In this document: positions 1 through 11,097 of the stretch, in pieces
Layout: each line of letters opens with the position of its first letter
Position numbering within the stretch: the stretch's first letter is position 1
NCBI GenBank assembly: GCA_020747065.1
Contig: JAGMVK010000029.1
Span: 310,001-374,000 of the forward strand
Length of the DNA: 64,000 bases
Origin: Cadophora sp. MPI-SDFR-AT-0126
Taxonomy: Eukaryota > Ascomycota > Leotiomycetes > Helotiales > Ploettnerulaceae
Direction: 5' to 3'
The notes under the pieces: model-generated
Told to the model about the DNA's origin: nothing
Databases searched by the model: none
The model's input: the letters and a program-made list of their open reading frames with translations, nothing else
Translations under genes and position numbers: made by a program

Positions 1-29
1 CAATCTGGGTTCGATTCCCAGCACCGCCA
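1..29 (+). tRNA. 3' end of a tRNA (T arm and acceptor strand), cut by the window edge
   Basis: Positions 5-21 form a T arm: a 5-bp stem CTGGG/CCCAG closing the loop TTCGATT. Seven acceptor-strand bases (22-28) and a discriminator A (29) follow. The anticodon lies outside the window, so the isotype is unknown. A run of five T at about 99-103 could be the Pol III stop, although it lies rather far downstream. Confidence 0.8.
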
Positions 30-2802
30 GATAAAAATATTCGACATGTATCTGGATTGAAAGTTAAGATGGTTCAATTCCATCAGGCTTGTCACTCTCT
101 TTTTGCATTTTTGGGGGAGCTTTTTTGAGCTGCTAGTTGGCGAGTGGGTTTGTGGGAGTTACGTTTTCTCGCTTAGGAGGAGTGCATATCCACTGGGCTA
201 TAAGAAATTTTTGTCACTTGGACTTTGTATGTGGAGATGTGTAAACACTAGTAGCATTACCTAGATGCATCTCTTGGGCATGTCTCGTAGTATAAGCCAA
301 CATGAAATCAAAGGACAGTTTTAGGACTTCTGAACCCGGCTCCGAGAAAACGCTGAATAGCAAAGTGTAAGGGTCTTGTTCTTCTTTTACACTCACAAGT
401 GTAGACGGGGAACTCTTTCAGACCAGTGTTGATTTAGGAACACGTAATCCTGCAAGTGAAAGATAAAGTTTATTATTTACAATTTTTTTTGTTTTAGTCT
501 GAACATCGCCCAGCCTACCGCACACAATGGTATTGTGCTTCAAAATTAGCAAAGTTAAGTTACAGTATGCCACTTGAACCGAACAACAGCTGCTGGCTTT
601 ACAGTCATGAGCTCATTTAATTCATCAACATGAGACTACCATCAAACAGATCAAGAATTCAGACGGGGAAGCCGAAGAGGGAAAGCAACGACAGAAATAG
701 AAAGAAGTAAGGCATGCAGCGAGGCGTCTCCAAAAGCTCAGACTAGCTGAGGGAGCTCGCCAGGGACGCCAAGCCAGAGAGGCGCAAGATTATCTGCAGC
801 AGAAAAATTGGACAGCGTACACATATGCGGAATTCATCAGGTTCGTAAGTATAGAGTAGAAACCAAGCTCTCAGTAGAAAGCGTTACGGTGCAGAGGGTA
901 CAACCCTCTGCCATGTGCGGAGAGCATTTCACGTAGATCCAGAGAGAGCTCACTCTGAGAAGCCTATATTGTTTGGAGTCTGCTTTGAAAACCACCGCAT
1001 GAAAGCTGACCAGCTGTGGTGCTATCTCCATGATATGGAGGAGCATTTGCATGGTAGCGGGAAGTTTTTCGCACATTTCTTGAAAAGGGAGAGGCTTCTT
1101 TAGTGTCCCGATAAGTTCGTGGCAAAAGGAATTGTCGCTGCTTTCTCTACTGATATGTTTAAGATAACTCAGAGGATGATTGGTGGCCCTTCATCTGCGT
1201 GCTCCTACAGACCCTAAGGGATAATGTCCATCGCCACTAACCGGATAAGGCAGATCAATAACTCTATCGCCAGTAGGATTCACTTCAAACTGAAGTATGA
1301 TAATTTGAACCGAGAGCAGCCGACCGGTGTGTGGCGACGCTTTCTGGGAAAGGCAGCTACGCCCCAAGTTGCACTAATATACAGCCAGGAGGCCTTAGTA
1401 GACAAAGAAATCAATGGCCGCGAGGTGGGTCCTTTCCTCATGTGTTAGAGAAGCACACTGATCACAGACCAATTCAGATTAAAAATCTGGTGTCCACAGC
1501 TCACGCTCTTGCTAGTTAAGAGGTATGCCAGGTGACTATGTCCCATCTGGAAGTGGCTATTAAGGCATGCGATGAATTCGAATGCGATTTCAATAGCGCG
1601 GGGTCGAAGGAAGCTTTGAACGGTTATTTCTAGGTAGGCTCTGGATGTGGCTCTGGGATATTTTGTTTGATATGGGAAGGTCGGAACGAGTTGTGCATAC
1701 CAGTACTCAGTAACAACGGATCACGGTTCGGCCCGCCAAAGGCCTGCTCCCATGGATATTTTAGAGACTGCACTGCCACCGCGCCACCAACTGCAAGCGA
1801 TGACATGGCTGTAAGGCTGACATCTATGTCTAGAACATTTGGCAAGCATACAAGTCCCAAGTGACGCAGCTAGCACTTTCCATTACTTATGATTGCATAT
1901 TACCTCTGGAATCTCGAAATCAGAATCCGGGAAGCTGTAACCCCACTCCTGCTCTACGGCAGCGCAATTCCACAACTTCCCCGCAGAGATTTCGTTATTA
2001 CAAAGCAGAAAGCTACGTTACCGCAAAACAGAAGTCCTACAGCTGCGTTACCGTGGAAGTGTGTTACTGACCGATCTCCTCCGTGGAGAGTTTGCGCAAG
2101 GGCTGGAGAGTCTCTGTAGCAGGAACGTTCACCGGAACAGGGGACAAGCAGTAGGTGTGTTAATATCACTTATTTGTTTTCTTTTCAAGACATACTAATA
2201 GTTGGAAAAGAAGCAGATGTATACTCAACCCTAACCGCCCTCGCAAGCTCTGGTCTAACCCTAACCCCTAGCCCGCACCTGCAAAAAAAAAGTATATCCT
2301 CAATTTTAGATCACGACGCGATATATCTGCTACTAAAATCAGAGTTAGTTTTGAGATTACGTATATAAACGGGGTCGCAAAGTCAGTATTTGCCTTGGAG
2401 TTAATGCAGAGGATTGCACAAGTAAAGAAAATTGATACTATTGACAGTAACGAAATGGTATAAAGGTTAGGGAAGAGCGAGGGTTGCAGGACGCGCCATT
2501 GTTTGTTGTGATGAACATAAACTCACTAATCGTTGATTGGCTCGAGAATAAGAGTTGCACGTCTTGTAAATGTTGAGTAGGATAAAGCGTGAAGCAAGTT
2601 GGCGGAGCTGAATCATAAGGCTGAACAGCCACCTTCCTTTGGGACGCAGCCTAAATTTCGGGTGTCACTCGAATTACTTAACCAAAGCCTCTAATATTTT
2701 ATGTTCTTTTTCTTCTACGACTTTATAAATTCATAATAATTCTATAGTGGTCCTAAAAGCTTAAGTTAGAGTCTAGATCGTCAAACGGATCTCCGAGCTA
2801 AA
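30..2802. other. Gene-poor stretch, no supported gene
   Basis: All reading frames are short (under 80 codons), overlap each other and resemble no family I know. The only structure noticed is a short telomere-like run of CCCTAA at about 2253-2268, with a related CCCTAAC at 2230-2236. The stretch looks like decayed accessory DNA. Confidence 0.5.
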
Positions 2803-3189
2803 ATGGGTGATGCCCAGCTCCCTTACGATTCCTGTTCTAATGCAGTTGAGTCTAAGCAGGAACCGTCAGAACGGGAAACCAGGCGACCGCCTTCTTCTGT
2901 CGATGTGTATCAGTACAATGCTCTCCCAACAAACCGATCTATTCACTTGTTGGAGCTCTGGCCGCGACAAGACACAAAAAGTGTTGCGTTTGCTTTGCGT
3001 ACCTTTGAGTCCAATTCAGCTCCACCATATGAAGCCATCTCCTATGTCTGGGGAGATCCGTCAATCCAAGTCCACGTCTTATGCGAAGGGAAGAGCGCGA
3101 AAATCACACCGAACTTGAAAGCAGCTCTCCAGCATCTTCAAATGGAAAATACCACGAGACTTCTTTGGGCCGATGCGGTGTGCACATAA
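2803..3189 (+). pseudogene. Truncated HET-domain (heterokaryon incompatibility) gene, N-terminal part only
   Basis: The 128-codon frame starts at an ATG and carries the front half of a HET domain (PF06985). It has the typical opening (Y-x-A-L-P, then the HLLEL stretch), the APPYEAISYVWGDP block at about residues 78-91, and LLWADAVC at about 120-127. Intact HET proteins continue with INQ and several hundred more residues; here a stop follows at once and no HET sequence is visible in the next few hundred bases. HET proteins trigger cell death on fusion of unlike fungal strains. A second, different HET fragment lies at 11800-13312. Both contain the W-x-D-A-x-C block with different bases, so the two are not simply halves of one gene split by an insertion. 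Confidence 0.75.
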
Positions 3190-3503
3190 CTCTATTGATA
3201 CCGAACAAACACCTCGGAAACTTGAGGTTTTGACCTCTGTTTTCTGAGGGATTTTGTTTCGCGCTAACTATCTTCCGCCTTCGCGTCGCCGCCGCTGACT
3301 AATCGCGTTGGAAAAAACACCAGAAATATCGTTTGAGATTACCATATGATTGAGTAGAGGCTCAGGAGACCACTAGCACATCAGTGCTACAATCTATGTA
3401 TAGCACTCGGAAGTTTAGAAGTACAAGCCAAAGGAGTAGGTATAATCTATTGCCTAGGAGCCATGAACGAAAAAGGAGCTGCTAAATTTGCAGCTGAACA
3501 GTC

Positions 3504-3965
3504 TAGTCGAGTTTATGGCTGTCAGATGAAACTTTTGAGCTCGAATCAGCCAAAATCTTTGAATTGAATTGAAGTCGAATCAAGCCTAGTGTTCAAATTC
3601 AATAAATCAAATTCTGAGGCGTTCATTCATAAAATTCATGAATTTTATGAATAAATCTGGTCCGGCCCAATTATAGTCAAAACAGCGCAGGGCAATTTAA
3701 AAAAAAATCCGCCCGCCGTGCGGGCCAATCCGGCCCCGAGTTTAAAGGGAAATGACCCAATTAAGGCATCCCCGGGCAGCCCCGTATCGCTTCATCCTAA
3801 TTCAATGAATTTTTGAATCGCCGGCTGCGCGGGCAAATTTAATGAATCAGAGTCCAGAAAAATTGAAGCTGCAAATCCAAAATTCGATTCATTTGATTCA
3901 AGATTCATTCAAAAAATTCAAAAAATTCAAAAAATTCAGCTTCATTTGACAGCCGTAGTCGAGTT
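3504..3965. mobile_element. 442-bp MITE with terminal inverted repeats and a 10-bp target-site duplication
   Basis: The bases TAGTCGAGTT occur at 3504-3513 and again at 3956-3965. Between them the element starts with GGCTGTCAGATGAA (3517) and ends with the near-perfect inverse, TTCATTTGACAGCC (ending 3954). The interior is rich in GAATC/ATTCAA motifs that largely fold back on each other and includes a GC-rich hairpin near 3710-3740. No transposase frame is present. A 9-11 bp duplication is the habit of Mutator-like (MULE) elements, so a MULE-type MITE is the likeliest class; that assignment is inference. Confidence 0.75.
3911..3937. repeat. Three perfect copies of a 9-bp unit (AAAAAATTC)
   Basis: Tandem copies lie at 3911-3919, 3920-3928 and 3929-3937, just inside the right end of the 3504-3965 element. 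They may be subterminal repeats of that element. Confidence 0.85.
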
Positions 3966-4113
3966 GACTGTGATAGCCTTCGGGATTCATAGAGTAAATT
4001 GGTTGGTGAAACATGGTCGGATTCAGATTTCCTTGTGAAGAAGAAGCTCCAAGCGAGGAGGGAGAAGATGTGGTGATCGATCATCGAGACAGATAAATGC
4101 ACTACTTCTTGAA

Positions 4114-6225
4114 TTACTGAACAAGGAACCAGTCTTCGTTAGCTCTTCCGATCCTCCGATAAAGTACCCCGACGGCATTGTCGGGCCCAGTGCCAGCACA
4201 CATAAGGACCTTCTCATCACTTCCAGCAGTGGGATCAACACCAAAGTTCAAGTCTCCAAAAGGGTTTATACTCCACAACCTGGCATCTGCCATGCCTTCA
4301 CTCAAGCGCATTGGGGGCGAAGTAGCCGGTCGAGTGAAGTGTCGAGGAAGGAGCTCCACATCTCCTTCACGTCTCGAGGCGACGTTCATAATACTACTCT
4401 GTTTCCAAGTTTTCGTGCCGAGGTCATATCCAATGTGGTAGATAACAGGAACTCCAGTATACGATATTGCGGCCACTTGAAAAGATAAGAGGCTAGTCAT
4501 GTTGTATGCTAAGCGAGTGTGGGCGAAAAGTTTGTTTGTCTGAGAATTTCCAAGTAACATGGGAGGAGGCACATCCGTCTGGGAGCCACAGATGAAAAGG
4601 GTGAGGAGCAAAGTGTTCGAAACTCCAAAGACAAGGACCAAATCAGGAGTGGCTTCTTCAGTGGAGGGGTCGCTACCAAATGGTGTGAGTGCAAGAAGTG
4701 CCGTTCCTTGAAGCAAAACTGGCTTTGCCTGAATGTCCTCCAGGAACTGATATCTACTGACAGACTGAGGTATACAATCTGCTTTAATCAGATGCCCCGT
4801 ATTAGAAATGACAAAGAGAGACATTTGTGCTCCTCGAGAGATGCAAGTCAAGTTGCTGAAGGCGTGGATCGAAGGCGGGGATGCTGTGAAGAGTGGTTTG
4901 GAGTCTCCCCAACTCATTTTCGGATTGGGTCGTGATACAACTTCAATAGACAGATCTCGAGCTATGTAGCAGATATGAAGTGAGCTATCTTTTAGGCCCG
5001 TGCAAGTAATGGCTCTCGATCGACGTAAGACTGGTACAGGTTCGCGGGAAAGCACACGACCAAAAGCAGACCACTTGGGAGTAGGAATAGAATTATCTCT
5101 GCTCGAAATGATCGGATTCCCTTCGGTATCAATAGTTACAACCGTATTACCATCCGGAAGCAGCAGAGGTGCGTCTGGTTCTACTGCTGACCCCTTCAGG
5201 AGATTTGAATCGTAGTAAGGAGACACGTGAATCTCCATTCGCTTCTCCGCTTTCAGATGTATCCCTCGAGCTATCAAGCTTTCGGTTACTCGGACTCTAG
5301 GACTTGCTTCGGGATACCGTGGATCTCTTACAAAGCTCATGTCAAAATCCCAAGGATGCGCAGGCGTAAGACTTTTGGTCAAAGCACGAGTAGGCATTTG
5401 GTCCGGGGCATCATAGTTGAGATACCCTTGGATGCCAACTGGAATGTTGGTGATAAGATGCCTCGAGACAACATTCTTCCGCTGATAGACCCCGATATCA
5501 AAATCCGAGGGTTGGAGATAGAGACTGCCATCTTGTCTCTCTTCAGGAATTGGAAGCAGGCCTTTGTTGTTCTGCCTCTTTTTCCTTGGGATAAAGCGGT
5601 GGTCAAGCAGCCAGGTAAATAGATCTGGGTTTGAATCTATCATCTCGCTACAGTTCGGCGCTGTTTCTTGGTCTCGAGCATATAGTCCCGGCCTGACGGG
5701 CTGAAGGTGTTCTGGTCCTGGGTGTCTCATTTCTTGGAAGAGAGCATTGAGATACACTTTGAATTTCGCGTCGAGTGCGGAGTTCTCAGTGTCCAAATAG
5801 ACCACGGAACCCGCGTTATCACTTCCATACTCAGAGAGCAAATTCGCAATCACTCGTTTGATGTGTATGGCATGACGAATGCCAGCCTGAGTAGCGTTTG
5901 GCACATACTTGTCTCTAGGCTCTCCATATCCGGTGTAGAAGAATACACAGCCCCATCCTTGTTTCCGAAGGGTCTCCCAGCTCTGCGTCCATTGTCTTTT
6001 CATATCGTAAGCTGAGCTTAGATAGAGCTTAGGATCTTCTCCTTTCTGGAGACGATGCTGGAGATAGATCCCCACAAAACTGAAATTTGACCCGGAGTAA
6101 AGGTCCGCGAACCAGGCGGTGTTCCTTGGCCCTTCTTTCGCATCGTCAGGTGCTTTGCCATAGGTATCGAGTCCCATGAATGGGCTCGGATGAAGCCCGA
6201 CTAAGATCTTGGATTCTTTGACCAT
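4114..6225 (-). CDS. DUF1906 (glycoside-hydrolase-like) protein with a long C-terminal, possibly propeller, region
   Basis: The gene is a single 703-codon exon. The frame extends 71 codons further upstream, but the ATG at 6225 starts right before the conserved domain and is preferred. Residues about 17-150 fit the DUF1906 / Rv2525c glycoside-hydrolase-like TIM-barrel family. Matching blocks are GLDTYG (18-23), FVGIYL (50-55), GWGCVFFYTGYG (90-101), a helix with an A-x-H-A-x-x-I pattern, and VVYLDTEN (141-148), which ends in the family's acidic pair. In bacteria this domain is associated with cell-wall or lysin-like proteins. Residues about 290-700 are beta-rich with repeated short hydrophobic blocks and could be a propeller or lectin-like fold; this is inference. 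No signal peptide is clear from this start. It is transcribed away from the 1117-residue gene at 6637, with 411 bp between the starts. Substrate and role are unknown. Confidence 0.75.
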   Translation of the reverse strand: MVKESKILVGLHPSPFMGLDTYGKAPDDAKEGPRNTAWFADLYSGSNFSFVGIYLQHRLQKGEDPKLYLSSAYDMKRQWTQSWETLRKQGWGCVFFYTGYGEPRDKYVPNATQAGIRHAIHIKRVIANLLSEYGSDNAGSVVYLDTENSALDAKFKVYLNALFQEMRHPGPEHLQPVRPGLYARDQETAPNCSEMIDSNPDLFTWLLDHRFIPRKKRQNNKGLLPIPEERQDGSLYLQPSDFDIGVYQRKNVVSRHLITNIPVGIQGYLNYDAPDQMPTRALTKSLTPAHPWDFDMSFVRDPRYPEASPRVRVTESLIARGIHLKAEKRMEIHVSPYYDSNLLKGSAVEPDAPLLLPDGNTVVTIDTEGNPIISSRDNSIPTPKWSAFGRVLSREPVPVLRRSRAITCTGLKDSSLHICYIARDLSIEVVSRPNPKMSWGDSKPLFTASPPSIHAFSNLTCISRGAQMSLFVISNTGHLIKADCIPQSVSRYQFLEDIQAKPVLLQGTALLALTPFGSDPSTEEATPDLVLVFGVSNTLLLTLFICGSQTDVPPPMLLGNSQTNKLFAHTRLAYNMTSLLSFQVAAISYTGVPVIYHIGYDLGTKTWKQSSIMNVASRREGDVELLPRHFTRPATSPPMRLSEGMADARLWSINPFGDLNFGVDPTAGSDEKVLMCAGTGPDNAVGVLYRRIGRANEDWFLVQ

Positions 6226-6636
6226 GCTCACAATCTGCAACAAAGTTGGTACTTGAAGGATGCCGAGAGAACAAAAGGGCCATGGAAAATGACTGGAAGG
6301 AGGATAAGAAGCAAAGTAACTCCGCAGCACAGCCCCAAGCCACCCCAGAATACCGGTTGTCTCATCGTTCAGAGAACAATGGTGGCGGCATTTCCCCCGA
6401 ACACCTGCATCAAAGGTGCGGCACTCTCCGGCTCTCAATCATGCGCTGGTGCAACCACTACAAAAGCGATCGAAACTTCGTTTCTTCCATTCTTTTCCCT
6501 GAAGGTGCTATTAGGGTTCCGTCCATCTTTTTGTGGTCATTGATGCTCACTGCCTCATGCAACACCAGCGTCGTCAATCATAAACACGACTTGCAATTCC
6601 TGTTACTCTCGCCAGTAGTATTTACTCAAGTCTAGG
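6226..6636. promoter_or_regulatory. Shared intergenic region of two divergent genes
   Basis: This 411-bp gap separates the start codons of the minus-strand DUF1906 gene and the plus-strand 1117-residue gene. A common divergent promoter is inferred from layout alone; no specific site was recognised. Confidence 0.4.
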
Positions 6637-9600
6637 ATGTCTGAGGATCTATTCAGGATTTCGGTTGTTCGACCGCCACTGGCCCCGGATCCTCGCTATC
6701 CACCAATCTTCCTGGGCCAAGAATCAGAATTCCAAGTCAGTCTTGGTTCTGCAGTTAGTGATAATCCGGACGATCCAAGGGAGGGCCTCGAAAAGGCTGC
6801 CGCACTGTTCCTCAGCTCTCTGAACTTTGCTTCCCCCAAGCCTACTAATCCTGACAACGTCAAGCTAGATGCGTCCGGAAAAGTTGTTGATGATTTGGAA
6901 ACACCAAGAGAGATCACAGCTGGGAGTATCCTGACTGACAACGAGGGTATGGGAGAGGAGTTGAGAAAGGCTTTAGGCGTTGATGACCTCGGGACACTCT
7001 CAGCATGGCTCGATCCTCTCGAGAAGGATCTCAAAGACTCCATCGTGGCGCTTCGATTTATGGGAATTGAGCAAGAGATGGGTAATTTGGCGCTCCTCTC
7101 CCGACGCCTCAGAACAATTGAGGTCATCCGGAAGGTAGCAGCCGACGCTAACTTCCCTTTCAACGAAAACGACTTGAGGCGTTACTTCTTGAGACCTCTG
7201 CTGGCCCCAACTTTCGCTGAGCTGACTTCGATTCTCTCCACAGCTAAGGCTCGGGCAGCTGCCGAGGAAGCAGCTACGCTTGAGAGAATTGCCGCTGAAG
7301 CCCGAATCAATGATCTTTGGAAGCAACGCAGACGCCTGGACGAAGGATTGAAGAACTTGGTTCAACTGCCGTCCTCTCACCGAAAATTCATTGACCCTGT
7401 TCCATTCAAGCCAGAGTTCTCTCCGGAAGCTTTGAGCCATCTGGCAGTGGCGAACGAGCATCTTACACTCGTCCGTAATTTGGCAAATTTGACTTTGAAG
7501 TCTTTTGAGAGAGGGCTAAGCGTTCAAGAAGAGACTCCTCGTCTCGTAAGTTGCCATATTCATCACCCTTCTCCTGCGCCTGCCTAGAAAGATTGGGCTG
7601 AACTGTAGGACCATCATGTTGCTAACAATGATCCCAGGCGACGAATATAGACGGCGGGGGCACGGCTGCACTCACTCAGGTGGCTGCCTTCTCATCTTTT
7701 ACATCAATCGCTTCTCCCTTAGTGGAAATGTCGAGAACATTGATGGATGGATGGAGTCAAATTCCCAAGCAGCCACAGGCCACCCCAGCGTTCACGACAC
7801 AGAATTTGAAGCCGTTCTCACTTCTTCCCAGTGCTCTCCAACACTTTGCCCAGGTAGCTCCTGATACATTAGCACTTTTTGGACAGCTGTCTATTGATAT
7901 CACCAATAAATCTATCGATCACTCGGTCGGACGTATGAGACAGGAGCTAGCAACGAATGCTCAAGCTCTTGATCTGGAGTATGCTCCATACACGTCAAAT
8001 ATCTCCAAGATCCAAAACATTGGAGCGTTGAAAATACAGCATGAAAAGCCTGTATCCAGTCGCTGGACAAGCATCTACAAGGCCGGGAAAGATTTTCCGA
8101 GTCTCGTGGACAAATTTCCTCCGGGCATGCTTCTCCCAAAGCTTCCCGAAAGGGTCAAAGTCCTCGGGATTGCCGATCTTCTCGTTGTTAAACAACAATT
8201 GATAGGCTACGAGAAAGGAGATATTGCGTACATCGAGAACATCTTGAAAGGCGAGACAAAAACACGAGAAGTGGACACCTTGACGAGCGCAGAAACACAA
8301 GTAACCACAGAAGCCGAAACGACTGACAGCAAGGAGACTGACACGACCACGGCTGAAAGGTTCGAAGTATCCCACGAAAGTGACAAGGCGATGAAAGAGG
8401 CCGAATCCACCAAGGCTGGTGTGACGGTATCAGCATCCTATGGACCAACAGTCAGTGTTTCTGCCAATGCCAGCTTCGCTAGCGATCGTAGTAACAGCGA
8501 GGCGACAAAAGAAGCATCGAGATACTCTAAAGATATCACAACAAAGGCCACGAACAAAATCACTCAACGAGTTTTGCAGCGCACTGTAACAACAACGAGG
8601 ACAGAGACAACAACGAAAGATGTCCACTCTTTGACCAATATGCCGAACAATCAACATATCTCGGGTGTGTATCAATGGCTGAACAAGGTCTATGAAGCTC
8701 AAATGTGGAATTACGGCAAGCGCACCATGATTGATGTAATGATTCCGGAGCCGGGAGCTTTCTTTCTCGACAAGGTAACAAACGCAAACGATGCCTCAAA
8801 CACTCTCCGAGCAGTGCCAGCCTTCCAAATGAGGCTTGATGAGCTTGACATAGACACGTACGGGCAACTGGGAGTACAATACGGCGTGTCTGACTTAGAC
8901 GCACCACCTACAGAGATGTCACGGGCAACGGCTTCATATGCCACAGGCAAGGATGGCCCACAATCGAAAGCAGACAAAATTGCGATTCCGGCCGGCTTTC
9001 AAGTCTCTGGAATCTCTGTTACGGCCACTGGTGTGGAAGATGTAACTCAAATGCAGAATTGGGTCGTCGTAACATGCGTAAGTATTCCTGACTGGCAAAA
9101 TTATCATCCTTTGCTGACAACCAGAAGGGAAGCTTCCAATGGGCGTGGGATCCCAAGAAGGCCACTATTGGCTACGTCACCACGGAAACCGACTACGGAT
9201 TCTGGACAAACACCGATACACAAGCGATCACTGGCCAAGCAACAACTTCTGGTGGAGCTGAAGCTGGAGCAGAGGCAATCAAGCTTGAGCAGACGGAGAT
9301 CCCGTGGTCGGTATCAGCTGCCAGAATGAACAACTTTGCAGTATGTGGTGACACCAAGACCAGAAGAGCTGCTAATCCGATAATATTAGGTGACCGTTGA
9401 ACTTTTCCTCGAGCGAACAAAGGAAGCCATGAAAATCTGGCAGAACAAGACTTGGGCACGCCTCAAAGCTGCATCAGACAAGATCATCGCCGAGCAGGAG
9501 GCCATCAAAGAGAAAGCGCAGTTCAACTCGGCCTTCCAAGGGCGCAATCCTGAAATCAACAAGGCTATTATTCGCAACGAGATGAAAAAGAACTGCATCA

Positions 9601-10178
9601 CGATTATGACTGACAGGCATTTCGATGAGTTTGGAGCTATACAAGATTCCATAACACTCGCAGTGCCCGGCTACCTGAAAATGTCTGAGATCAATCTCAG
9701 CAGAGCAAGGGGTCAGGGTCCAATCGTGCGATTCTTCGAGGAAGCGTTTGAATGGGAGGAAATGACGTGGATCCTGTACCCGTACTTCTGGGGTCGCAAA
9801 GATCATTGGTACCGACGAGTCGATTATGAAGACTCGGATCCCGAGTTTGAGAAATTTGTGCAATCAGGCTTTGCCCGTGCTAACGTGCCCATCCGCCCAG
9901 GATTCGAGGGGGCTTTCGAATATTTCCTTGCGCATGGGCAAGTGTGGATGGGCGGCCCTCTGCCTGGAATCAGCTCAGAGCTGTTCCTGCCGCTGGCAAC
10001 GGAGATTCAAGAGTCTTTGGGTAAGAAACTCGAACAGCCAGTGAAATATGGAGAGCCTTGGCTGGTCAAAGTCCCAACAAATCTCGTCAAATTGCGCCAG
10101 GACGACCAAACCCCAACATGGAAGAAAGACATCGCAACGGGAGAATGGCTAGAAGTACAAGACAAGAATATACCCTAA
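6637..10178 (+). CDS. Large (1117 aa) four-exon protein of unknown function, bacterial-looking C-terminal blocks
   Basis: Exons are 6637-7545, 7638-9077, 9125-9340 and 9390-10178. Introns are GT-AG, 92, 47 and 49 bp, with CTAAC, CTGAC or CTAAT branch sites, and the frame closes exactly. Residues about 195-245 form an Ala/Glu-rich helical or coiled-coil stretch. Residues about 508-632 are a highly repetitive Thr/Glu/Ser/Ala region, amphipathic in pattern. Next comes a block reading YQWLNKVYEAQ...NYGKR...VPEP-like (648-678), and near the C-terminus YFWGRKDHWY...ED-DPEF...PIRPGFEGAFEYF (987-1035). From memory, similar ordered blocks occur in long uncharacterised bacterial proteins, so bacterial ancestry is suspected but unproven. 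No membrane segment or signal peptide is evident. It is divergently paired with the DUF1906 gene. Confidence 0.75.
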
Positions 10179-10298
10179 CTCTATACGTATTAGTATACTA
10201 AGAGGAATTCAAGGAGCTCGCTAAGAGCTTAGCTATAAAGTAAATATTTTAAGCTACGTCTAATAAACCTTAGTGATTTAGCCTTAGCAAAGTTATAA

Positions 10299-10930
10299 GG
10301 GCCTGTTTGGCTCGCGCGAAAATAGCCGAATGCACCACCAAAATAGTTATGCGCGAACAGAAAGAAGTAGTTCTGTTAACCTTTTGCACAAACCGTTTGG
10401 AATCGACCTTAACATAACTATATTTTCGTGCATAACCCTGACAGAACCAAATGCACCATACAAATAAGAAATGTCAGGAAAAGCCGAAACTTCTCTATTT
10501 GCATGCACGCCCCACTTTCAATCAAAGAATCGCTACCTTTTACTAGTGCCAAACCTAGTATTTGGAATTTACTAGAAGGGAGCCAAACAGGTAACAATAT
10601 CTTTATTTACATATTGAAAATTCAAGCAGCCACGCCAAGAGTTTGAATTTTCGTAAGAGCGTGAGACTTTGCTACCGTATACCTAAGCGAAATCGCAATC
10701 GTAACCATAACCCCAACCATTTATTTTTCCCTCATAAAATCTGAATGAAAACACATAAAATATAATTGCTTGTCTATTTTGTATATTTTGTATAAGTTAT
10801 ATAAATTTTAAAAGTGTATATGGCTTGTTATTAGAGCTTGTATTAGTGGGGCCTTTCGCTTAGGTGTACGGTGAGCAAAGCCTCACGCTCTTACATTGAG
10901 TTATGTTCGATCCGCGAGCCAAACAGGCCC
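10299..10930. mobile_element. 632-bp PIF/Harbinger-like MITE with a TAA target duplication
   Basis: The left end reads GGGCCTGTTTGGCTCGCG (10299-10316) and the right end is its exact inverse (10913-10930). TAA stands immediately outside on both sides (10296-10298 and 10931-10933). A 3-bp TWA duplication together with GGGCCTGTTTGG ends is the usual picture of PIF/Harbinger (Tourist-type) MITEs. The interior has no transposase frame, so it is non-autonomous. Confidence 0.8.
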
Positions 10931-11097
10931 TAATATATATCCTAGCAAATGTAAAGGAATAGCGATGCGCTATTATTATAAATATTAGGGGCGGGTTTGT
11001 TAGTAAAGATACAAAATTACAGAGGAAGGAATTCGCGAGGCAAATTCACTTCCGAGGTTTATTCGGTGCTGCTTAGTCAAGGTTCACCTCGAGTCTA

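Noticed and set aside
6226..6438. Longer start of the DUF1906 protein at 6438
   Set aside because: The extra 71 residues are Cys/His/Pro-rich with no signal-peptide pattern and precede the domain; the ATG at 6225 is more plausible, though a missed 5' exon cannot be excluded.
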